Position numbers and translations under genes: made by a program. The notes beneath the pieces are model-generated. The model made no database searches. It saw only the letters and a list, made by a program, of their open reading frames with translations, and was not told the origin of the DNA. A stretch of DNA of 11,751 bases from DAOTVS01 sp034436375 (GTDB taxonomy: Bacteria > Chloroflexota > Anaerolineae > SpSt-313): NCBI GenBank assembly GCA_034436375.1, contig DAOTVS010000083.1, forward strand, positions 1-11,751, in the 5' to 3' direction. How positions within the stretch are numbered: position 1 is the first letter of the stretch; the number at the start of each line of letters is the position of its first letter. Positions 6,660-11,751 of the stretch are shown here, piece after piece.

Positions 6660-7510
6660 CAGGCTTTCTCCCCCAGGGTCTGCAGGTAAGCTTCCAGCTC
6701 AGCCTCGGCCTGGGCATACTGCTCGGGGGTCAGGGCGGCATTGTGGAAAGCCGCGTCGTTCTCGAAAATCGAGACCCCCTTGCCCTTGATGGTATGGGCG
6801 ATGATCACGCCCGGCGCTTCGGTGCGCACCGAAGCCCAATCGAGGGCGCGGCAGATTTGGGCCATATCGTGGCCATCGATCTCCTTCACCGCCCAACCAA
6901 AAGCGGCAAAGCGCTTGGCCAGCGGCTCCACGGGCTTGCCGCAGGCAACGGCATCCATGGCCTTGAGGCCGTTCTGGTCCACGATGGCCGTCAGATTGGT
7001 CAGGGAAAGCTTGGGGGCGGTCATGGCCGCCTCCCAGACCTGCCCCTCGTGCAACTCACCATCGCCCAGCAGGCAGTAGACGCGGTAGTCCAGCCCCTGC
7101 AACCGCGCCGCCAGGGCCATGCCGTTGGCATAGGAGAGCCCTTGCCCCAACGATCCTGTGCAGCCTTCCAGGCCGGGTGTATAGTGCATGGCCGGGTGCC
7201 CCTGCAAGCGGCTGCCGAGCTTTTTCAGCGTCGCGAGCTCCTCCAGCGGAAAGACCCCCAGCATCGCCAGGGCGGCGTACTGTGCCGGCACCGAATGCCC
7301 CTTGCTCATGATAAAGCGGTCACGTTCCGGCCAATGAGGCTCGGCGGGATTGTAGCGCATTTTGTAAAAGTACAGGGCCGTCACCAGATCAGCGGCCGAA
7401 AGTGAGCCACCAAAGTGATGAGCCTTGCCCGGCCCCATCATGCGCACCACATGCAAGCGCATCTCGGCAGCCAGACGCTCCAGTCGCCCGATTTCCTGGC
7501 GAGTAATCAT
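6659..7510 (-). CDS. Transketolase, N-terminal (thiamine diphosphate-binding) subunit
   Basis: The 283-residue protein is the PP-binding half of a split transketolase. The thiamine diphosphate motif begins at GDGE (149-152) and ends at Asn180 (VDQNGL). Other conserved parts are KAHHFGGSLSAAD (29-41) with substrate- and cofactor-contacting histidines, SKGHSVPAQYA (69-79), GSLGQGLSYANGMALA (119-134) and HTIKGKGVSIFE (239-250). Full single-chain transketolases have about 660 residues; this subunit and the next one add up to 593, as usual for split forms. The start is supported by AAGGAG (7520-7515), 4 nt upstream. The gene lies 41 nt after the dehydrogenase, with heptad repeats in that gap, and is probably in the same transcript. 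Confidence 0.94.
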   Translation of the reverse strand: MITRQEIGRLERLAAEMRLHVVRMMGPGKAHHFGGSLSAADLVTALYFYKMRYNPAEPHWPERDRFIMSKGHSVPAQYAALAMLGVFPLEELATLKKLGSRLQGHPAMHYTPGLEGCTGSLGQGLSYANGMALAARLQGLDYRVYCLLGDGELHEGQVWEAAMTAPKLSLTNLTAIVDQNGLKAMDAVACGKPVEPLAKRFAAFGWAVKEIDGHDMAQICRALDWASVRTEAPGVIIAHTIKGKGVSIFENDAAFHNAALTPEQYAQAEAELEAYLQTLGEKA

Positions 7511-7528
7511 GGCACTCCTTGCTAGGGG

Positions 7529-7556
7529 AGCTAATAGCTGATAGCTAGTAGCTAAT
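7529..7556 (-). repeat. Four-unit heptanucleotide repeat between dehydrogenase and transketolase genes
   Basis: On the plus strand the units are AGCTAAT, AGCTGAT, AGCTAGT and AGCTAAT, 28 bp without interruption. On the coding (minus) strand the array starts at the dehydrogenase stop codon (TAG, 7554-7552), which it includes, and ends 8 nt before the SD of the transketolase N gene. It also carries repeated TAG triplets and short TAGCTA palindromes. It resembles the short tandem heptamer repeats described in cyanobacteria in form only. Confidence 0.85.
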
Positions 7557-8592
7557 CCTCCGGATCGAGCAGGATCTTGACAGCGGACTTGGTTTCGATG
7601 GCCTCGAACGCTTCACGCCAGCGGGAGATGGGCCAGCGTGCGCTGATCAAGGGGGCTGTGGTCAGCTTGCCCTGCCCCATGAGGCTCAGGACGCGCTCCC
7701 ACGTTTCCCAGGTATGGCTAAAGGAACCCTGCAGGGTAATGACTTTTTCGATGATGGGGTCCAGGCTAAAGCCAACGGGCTCGGGCCCCCAGCCGATCTT
7801 GGTGACCTGGCCATTGCGGCGTACCATCTGCAGGCTCTGTTTGAGGGTGATAGAGGGGCCTGCCGCATCGATGACCACATCGGAACCCACGCCTTTGCTC
7901 AGGGCCAGGGCGCGCGCCACGGGATCTTCCTCCTGAGCATTGACGACCACATCGGCGCCCAGCTGGCGGGCCAGCTCCAGGCGCCCCTTGTCAGCGCCGG
8001 TGCCCGAGACCAAAATGGTCCCTGCCCCCAGCAACCTGGCGACCTGCACAGCAAAGAGTCCAACAGGCCCAGGCCCCAGGATGGTTACATTGTCGCCCGG
8101 GCGAATGCGCGTCTTTTCCACCAGCGCGTTATAGGCCACACACAGCGGCTCGGTCAGGGCCGCTTCCGGCAGAGAGACGTTATCTGGCACGTGGTGCAGG
8201 ATCTGCTGCCGTGCACGCACATAGTTGGTAAAGGCGCCATCCTCGGTGAACCCAAAGGAGCGCCGCTCGGGGCACATATTATACTCCCCGGCACGGCAGT
8301 AGCGGCAGGTGCCGCAGACGTAGGCGTGGGTCTCCACGGTCACGCGGTCGCCGATGTCAAAGCCCCGCACATCGGCGCCCTTTTCCACGATCACACCAGC
8401 AAACTCGTGCCCCAGAGTAAGCGGGGGGTTGAGCTTGTAGCTGACCTGGTTGTGGTAGATATGGATCTCACTGCCGCAGATGCCCGCCGTCTCGACCGCG
8501 ACCAGCACATCATTGGGCCCGATCACCGGCCGGGGCATCTCACGCACATCGACGCAGCCCTCTTCCTGCTTGTAGAGCACAACTGCCTTCAT
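7552..8592 (-). CDS. Zinc-dependent medium-chain alcohol/polyol dehydrogenase
   Basis: The 346-residue protein belongs to the MDR superfamily (sorbitol / L-threonine 3-dehydrogenase-like) and should oxidise a secondary alcohol or polyol with NAD(P)+. Catalytic zinc ligands fit Cys39 (GICGSE), His62 with Glu63 (GHEF) and Glu148 (LTEPL). Structural zinc cysteines 93, 96, 99 and 107 are all present. The Rossmann glycine motif is GPGPVG (173-178), followed by VSGTGADKGRLELARQLGAD (194-213); no clear acidic residue ends the second strand, so cofactor choice is open. The start has AAGGAG (8604-8599) with 6-nt spacing. A sigma70-like promoter lies about 130 nt upstream. Its position before a split transketolase suggests it makes a ketose for two-carbon transfer. 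Exact substrate is not readable. Confidence 0.9.
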   Translation of the reverse strand: MKAVVLYKQEEGCVDVREMPRPVIGPNDVLVAVETAGICGSEIHIYHNQVSYKLNPPLTLGHEFAGVIVEKGADVRGFDIGDRVTVETHAYVCGTCRYCRAGEYNMCPERRSFGFTEDGAFTNYVRARQQILHHVPDNVSLPEAALTEPLCVAYNALVEKTRIRPGDNVTILGPGPVGLFAVQVARLLGAGTILVSGTGADKGRLELARQLGADVVVNAQEEDPVARALALSKGVGSDVVIDAAGPSITLKQSLQMVRRNGQVTKIGWGPEPVGFSLDPIIEKVITLQGSFSHTWETWERVLSLMGQGKLTTAPLISARWPISRWREAFEAIETKSAVKILLDPED

Positions 8593-8628
8593 GCGCGGCT
8601 CCTTCTATGGAGAAAAAGACAGATGCGG

Positions 8629-8705
8629 ACCACCGGCGCAGACAGATAAACACAGACGGAAAAGCGGAAGCTTTCCATCTGTGTTTATGCGTTCTCATCG
8701 GTGGT
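8629..8705. repeat. 77-bp concentric palindrome in the dehydrogenase leader
   Basis: ACCACCG (8629-8635) pairs with CGGTGGT (8699-8705). The inner arms 8646-8662 and 8672-8688 match at 16 of 17 positions, and the one mismatch is a G-U pair in minus-strand RNA. Both arm pairs share an axis at 8667, with a 9-nt loop. The element lies between the predicted transcription start (about 8717) and the start codon at 8592, so it would be a hairpin in the 5' leader that ends 36 nt before the ATG and leaves the SD free. Confidence 0.8.
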
Positions 8706-8723
8706 TTTGTAGCTTTCAGCCTG

Positions 8724-8752
8724 ATTGTACCACCAGCATTGAATTGAGCCAA
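8724..8752 (-). promoter_or_regulatory. Candidate sigma70-type promoter for the dehydrogenase/transketolase genes
   Basis: On the minus strand TTGGCT (-35, 8752-8747) and TACAAT (-10, 8729-8724) are separated by exactly 17 nt. The -10 is preceded by TGG, giving an extended TGnTACAAT. Transcription should begin near 8717, giving a leader of about 125 nt that contains the palindrome at 8629-8705. This is the best promoter match I found in the window. Confidence 0.55.
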
Positions 8753-8807
8753 AAGCTGCCCACAAGATCGGAGTACAATTCACTTTCTGAACAACCTGCA
8801 TTGTGCA

Positions 8808-8943
8808 TGTCACGCTGAGCGGGCAAGCCAACCGGCAATAGCACTCAGCCTGCTCAAGTGAAGCGTCCTCATGGCACAGAGAGGACCTCTCGCTGTGCAG
8901 AATCCGCCCCAACGATAGGCTCGCAGACCCGCTCGGGATGACA
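8808..8943. repeat. 136-bp intergenic element with TGTCA/TGACA inverted ends
   Basis: The ends TGTCACGCTGAGCGGG (8808-8823) and CCCGCTCGGGATGACA (8928-8943) are inverted repeats with 13 of 16 matches. Inside, GCACAG (8874-8879) pairs with CTGTGC (8893-8898), and the next bases AGAGG (8880-8884) pair with CCTCT (8886-8890), with a 2-nt bulge. The inner hairpin is off-centre. No ORF of note lies in it. It looks like a non-coding mobile or REP-like palindromic element between the URO-D-like and dehydrogenase genes. I recall similar TGTCA...GAGCG ends in gaps of other environmental genomes, but could not check. Confidence 0.6.
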
Positions 8944-8986
8944 GTTTGGCGCGCCCGCCCCTACACCGAGCTACACCACTTTGGCC

Positions 8987-10120
8987 TCAACGGGGGCCGG
9001 CCAACCGCCTCCGCTGCTCGAGGTAGTACAAATAGTTCTGATACGGCACGTCATCGGGCACACCGTGATCGACCAGGGGGATAAAGCCGCCGGCCTCCGC
9101 GACGGGCGCCAGGCGGGCCATCTCCGCATCGATCGCTTCCTTGCCCGCGGCCAGGGCTCGCTTATCCACATTTCCCCACATCACGATCTGCTTGCCGTAC
9201 TGAAGGCGCAGCTTGCCTGCATCCATGCCTGCCGCCACTTCCAGCGGGTAGAACCCCTGCACGCCGCCCTCGAGCCAGAGGGGGATCAGCGCCTCGATGT
9301 TGCCGTCACAGTCTACCCACGACAGCTCGACGCCATGTTCCCTCAAGAAAGAGGTCACCTGCTGATAGCCGGGGAGCATAAACTCACGGAACATGGTCGG
9401 TGAGAGCAACGGGCCCGCTTTGTAGCACATATCCTCCCAGAACATGGCGAAATCGATCTCCACATCGTGGAGCGCCCTGTGGAGGACCCGGGGGTAGAAA
9501 TCGGCCAGATAGTCCATGATCTCGTGGATAAGGGCGGGGTCGTCATAGAGCATGTAGCTCAGCCCCTCCGGGCCAATCCAGTCGCGCACGAACCCGTAAA
9601 AGCTGCCACCGTCAACACTGAGCGCCTCGCCGCGGTCCTGCCAGCGCCGGACCAGGGCCTGCCACTCGGCCTCAGGGGGATAGCGCCCGGGCGCATTGGG
9701 GTCGAGATGCTCGTCGCGGAGCCGCTCCCAGTCACGCCGGCTCTTGACGGGGTACTCCAGGAACTGCGTCGAGATCAGCGACCCGCCCGGGTCCTTGAAT
9801 TGCTTCACAATGGCACCGCCGCCCCCGCGGTAGATGCGATAGCTTGCCGTCTCTTCGAGCACCTCGATGGCAAAACCCGGGCAGAGGCCAATGTTCACCG
9901 GCACGCGCGGCTGGCCCCAGAATGCCGAATACATGCCCTCAAAGCCAAAGAAATCGATGAACCAGGCTCTCTCATCGAATAGCTCCGGGGCTGCCGGGCT
10001 CGCAATGGGCAAGCCCTGGCGCCGCCATGTTTCCCACGGCCCCAGCCAATCGGCCCAGAACGGCAGGCGGTCGACCGCCTGAAAGCGCATCGTGCGCCAG
10101 AATCGCTCGCGGTTGTTCAT
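8987..10120 (-). CDS. URO-D superfamily protein (uroporphyrinogen decarboxylase-like)
   Basis: The 377-residue protein has the URO-D/MtaA-type TIM-barrel pattern: NRERFWRTMRFQAVDRLPFW at the N-terminus, DPALIHEIMDYLADFY (194-209), FWEDMCYKAGPLLSPTMFRE (227-246), WVDCDGNIEALIPLWLEGGV (268-287), MWGNVDKRALAAG (314-326) and FIPLVDHGVPDDVPYQNYL (346-364). True HemE has a different N-terminal arginine-rich signature and sits with heme genes; neither is seen. The family also includes corrinoid-dependent methyltransferases, whose zinc site is HxC plus a distant Cys; here DCDGN replaces it. Function is therefore open: a demethylase/methyltransferase or decarboxylase acting in a sugar locus. The ATG at 10120 has GGAGG (10130-10126) 5 nt upstream and is preferred to an in-frame upstream ATG at 10141. 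Confidence 0.85.
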   Translation of the reverse strand: MNNRERFWRTMRFQAVDRLPFWADWLGPWETWRRQGLPIASPAAPELFDERAWFIDFFGFEGMYSAFWGQPRVPVNIGLCPGFAIEVLEETASYRIYRGGGGAIVKQFKDPGGSLISTQFLEYPVKSRRDWERLRDEHLDPNAPGRYPPEAEWQALVRRWQDRGEALSVDGGSFYGFVRDWIGPEGLSYMLYDDPALIHEIMDYLADFYPRVLHRALHDVEIDFAMFWEDMCYKAGPLLSPTMFREFMLPGYQQVTSFLREHGVELSWVDCDGNIEALIPLWLEGGVQGFYPLEVAAGMDAGKLRLQYGKQIVMWGNVDKRALAAGKEAIDAEMARLAPVAEAGGFIPLVDHGVPDDVPYQNYLYYLEQRRRLAGPR

Positions 10121-10147
10121 CCTTTCCTCCCGACCTGACACCCTGTT

Positions 10148-10257
10148 GTAGTGGCAGCTTCAGCCGCTCAAGCTGGTTGGGCAGGCCGGTCACTTGGAGC
10201 AGCGCCACCCAGCGCTTTGTGTGCTCGAGCGGCTTGAGCGCCTGAAGCTGCCACTAC
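10148..10257. repeat. 110-bp inverted repeat with 26-bp arms
   Basis: Arms 10148-10173 and 10232-10257 match at 25 of 26 positions (the single difference is C against G within TTCAGCCGC / TTCAGGCGC). The 58-nt loop contains AGCGC (10201-10205) and GCGCT (10212-10216), a small hairpin that is not on the same axis. The element lies between the sulfatase stop and the URO-D-like start, just upstream of that gene's ribosome site. It has no ORF of its own and no visible target duplication. Confidence 0.88.
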
Positions 10258-10267
10258 GAGGGCCTTC

Positions 10268-10299
10268 GCGAGGCGGCGCCGCGTGCAGCGGTCCCTCGC
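10268..10299 (-). terminator. GC-rich nested hairpin after the sulfatase (possible terminator)
   Basis: GCGAGG (10268-10273) pairs with CCTCGC (10294-10299), and CCGC (10279-10282) with GCGG (10288-10291) around GTGCA. It starts 9 nt after the sulfatase stop codon. There is no U-tract on the minus strand, so Rho-independent termination is not well supported; it may protect the 3' end of the mRNA instead. Confidence 0.3.
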
Positions 10300-10308
10300 A
10301 GGCAGATC

Positions 10309-11688
10309 CTAGTCGTGGATACGGCGCCGCTCGGCGTCGACCTCCTCGAACCAGGTTTCCAGGGCCGAGAGCATGCGCGCCGTGCGCTCGGGCTCGAGCG
10401 CGGCCAGGTTGGCCTGCTCCAGCGGGTCGCGCTCGATGTTGTAGAGCTCGGGCGGCGGGGGCGGCGGCACCTGGCGCGGTGGCTCGGGCCCGCGCTCGAT
10501 ATCGGTGATGCCCTCCGGCTGGTACTTCAAGGCCACATCCATGGCCAGGTCGGACTCGGCCACCACCATGGCCTCGCGGATGCTGGGGCGGACGAGCTTC
10601 CACGGCCCCTCGCGCATGGCGGCGTTGCAGGTCACGAGCGGGGTGTAGCGGTTCCACTGCCAGAAGCGCCGCGGCTCCTGCGCGCCAGCCTCGCCCCGCA
10701 GGATGGGCAGCACGTTGTGCCCGTCGAGGGCCGGCCCGGGGAGCGGCTCCAGCCCAGCCGCCGCCAGCAGGGTGGGGAGCCAATCGGTAAAGTGGATCAG
10801 CTCATCGCACTGGCGGACGCCCGGCAGCCCCGCCGGCCAGCGCAGCACCGCCGGCACACGGATGCCTCCTTCGTAGACCGAGCCCTTGGCGCCGTTGAAC
10901 CCGCAGTTGAAGCGGGTCGTTTCCATGTCGCCCTGGCCGCCGAACTGGGGGCCATTGTCGCTGGTGAAAAGGACAATGGTATCCTCAGCCAGCCCCAGGC
11001 GGTCGAGCTCGGCGAGCAGGCGCTCCAGCCCCCGGTCCATGCGCCGCAGCATGCCATAGAGCGTGCTCACGCCGCGGTTAAAGCGGCCGGTCTCGACAAA
11101 GGGCCGCACATCCTCTACCGGCGCCTGGAAGGGGAAATGGGGCGCATTGTAGGCCACATGCAGGAAAAAGGGCTCGCAGCGATGGCGCCGGATGAACTGC
11201 ACTGCTTCCTCGGTCAAGACATCGGTCAGGTAGCGGCCGTCGGCCCGGCGGGTCGAGCCGTTATAGTCGAGGCGCCAGTCATAGTAATCCTGCCAGCCGC
11301 CCCGGAAGCCGACAAACTCGGCAAAGCCGCGGGCATTGGGGTGGTAGCGCGGGTCCAGCGCGCCCAGGTGCCACTTGCCCACCAGGCCGGTGGCATAGCC
11401 GGCGGCGCGGAAATGGTCGGCCAGGGTCACCTCATGCAAGGCCAGCCGGTCGAGCCCCCGCCCCTCCAGGGTATCGATAGCGCCGGTGCGCAGGGGGTAG
11501 CGCCCGGTCAGGAGCCCCGCCCGGGCCGGCGCGCACACAGGTGAGGCCGAGTAGTGCTGCGCGCAGCAGATGCTCTCCGACACCAGGCGATCCAGCGTGG
11601 GCGTGCGCGAGAGGCCGTGGTTAAAGGCGCCGAAATCGCCATAGCCCATGTCATCTACCAACACCAGCAGCACGTTGGGTCTCGGCAT
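10309..11688 (-). CDS. Type I (formylglycine) sulfatase, arylsulfatase A-like, without signal peptide
   Basis: The 459-residue enzyme should hydrolyse a sulfate ester. Metal-binding Asp12-Asp13 lie in VDDMGYGD. The active-site motif is CAPARAGLLTGR, with Cys52 to be oxidised to formylglycine and Arg56. Also present are GKWHLG (Lys105, His107), NAPHFPF (His184), TSDNGPQFGG (Asp244, Asn245) and NGAKGSVYEGGIRVP (Lys268). The C-terminal part has MREGPWKLV and ELYNIERDPLEQANLA, typical of the family, and a run of seven prolines just before it. The protein begins directly with the first beta strand, and an in-frame TAG lies at 11706-11704, so no signal peptide is encoded: it appears cytoplasmic, unlike most relatives. 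AGGAGG lies at 11705-11700. It needs a formylglycine-generating enzyme or anaerobic SME encoded elsewhere. The substrate is probably a sulfated sugar. Confidence 0.93.
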   Translation of the reverse strand: MPRPNVLLVLVDDMGYGDFGAFNHGLSRTPTLDRLVSESICCAQHYSASPVCAPARAGLLTGRYPLRTGAIDTLEGRGLDRLALHEVTLADHFRAAGYATGLVGKWHLGALDPRYHPNARGFAEFVGFRGGWQDYYDWRLDYNGSTRRADGRYLTDVLTEEAVQFIRRHRCEPFFLHVAYNAPHFPFQAPVEDVRPFVETGRFNRGVSTLYGMLRRMDRGLERLLAELDRLGLAEDTIVLFTSDNGPQFGGQGDMETTRFNCGFNGAKGSVYEGGIRVPAVLRWPAGLPGVRQCDELIHFTDWLPTLLAAAGLEPLPGPALDGHNVLPILRGEAGAQEPRRFWQWNRYTPLVTCNAAMREGPWKLVRPSIREAMVVAESDLAMDVALKYQPEGITDIERGPEPPRQVPPPPPPELYNIERDPLEQANLAALEPERTARMLSALETWFEEVDAERRRIHD

Positions 11689-11751
11689 CAGGTTGATCTC
11701 CTCCTATGACCTGAAGGGAGTTGGGGTATAGCGCCGCCGGTGTTGCCGCCT
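11689..11751 (-). promoter_or_regulatory. Leader of the sulfatase gene with its ribosome site
   Basis: AGGAGGAGA (11705-11697) is the ribosome site of the sulfatase, 8 nt before its ATG. The remaining bases to the window edge show a TATACC on the minus strand but no partner -35 within reach, so I do not call a promoter. Confidence 0.45.

Larger units (their letters stand above)
8593..8986. other. 394-bp non-coding gap between the dehydrogenase and URO-D-like genes
   Basis: The gap holds the dehydrogenase ribosome site, the concentric palindrome (8629-8705), the promoter (8724-8752), an inverted pair ATTGTAC (8724-8730) and GTACAAT (8773-8779), and the TGTCA-ended element (8808-8943). The last 43 bases before the URO-D-like stop contain CTACACC twice (8961-8967, 8971-8977) and nothing else I can name. 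No convincing protein gene is seen on either strand; short ORFs here cross the palindromes and lack ribosome sites. Confidence 0.7.

Noticed and set aside
5727..7510. Split DXS (1-deoxyxylulose-5-phosphate synthase) rather than transketolase
   Set aside because: The KAHHFGGSLSAAD and SKGHSVPAQYA segments and the N/C subunit split fit two-subunit transketolase; DXS is a single longer chain with a different N-terminus.
8591..8818. Short ORFs on both strands in the dehydrogenase upstream gap
   Set aside because: They run through palindromic arms, lack ribosome sites and have no recognisable protein features.
5586..8943. CRISPR array, given the many short repeats
   Set aside because: No direct repeat of 25-40 bp recurs with regular spacers, and no cas gene is present; the repeats are inverted or 7-bp tandem units.
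10148..10257. Integron attC-like site, because GTTGGGC (10176-10182) fits GTTRRRY
   Set aside because: No matching RYYYAAC box stands at the other end and there is no integron cassette layout; the element is better described as a simple inverted repeat.

Overview
The window is GC-rich and densely coded, with Shine-Dalgarno-led starts throughout. The mix of SGC-type lipoproteins with SIMPL domains, an ABC-2/M1-like permease fusion, a split transketolase, a URO-D-like protein and a type I sulfatase, with gaps full of palindromic repeats, suggests an uncultured Chloroflexota (Anaerolineae-like) bacterium. This placement is inference; there is no rRNA or marker gene here.

Left part, plus strand (1-5586). 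The window opens with the 3' end of a gene that looks like an ABC ATPase tail (3-131). A tightly coupled export-type ABC operon follows: an ATPase (295-1155), a 705-residue membrane protein joining an ABC-2 permease region to an M1-aminopeptidase-like extracytoplasmic part without a zinc motif (1152-3269), and a second small permease (3266-3976). The stops and starts overlap as ATGA and GTGA. After a 94-bp gap with a 17-bp palindrome come two tandem paralogous SIMPL (YggE/DUF541) lipoproteins (4071-4817, 4834-5586).

Junction (5586-5723). The two convergent gene groups are separated by a 138-bp palindrome in which all arms share one dyad axis. Its outer arms are 39 bp with 37 matches and carry stop-rich heptanucleotide repeats.

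Right part, minus strand (5727-11688). In transcription order: a type I sulfatase without signal peptide (11688-10309), a URO-D superfamily protein (10120-8987), a zinc-dependent medium-chain dehydrogenase (8592-7552), and transketolase N and C subunits (7510-6659, 6659-5727). The dehydrogenase has a credible sigma70-type promoter at 8724-8752. Together the genes look like part of a catabolic locus for a sulfated sugar or polyol: desulfation, oxidation to a ketose, then two-carbon transfer. The substrate cannot be read from the sequence, and there is no transporter, kinase or regulator in the window.

Every gap of the right part except the transketolase overlap holds a different repeat: heptads at 7529-7556, a concentric palindrome at 8629-8705, a TGTCA/TGACA-ended element at 8808-8943, and a 26-bp-armed inverted repeat at 10148-10257. 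These repeats are the least explained part of the window.
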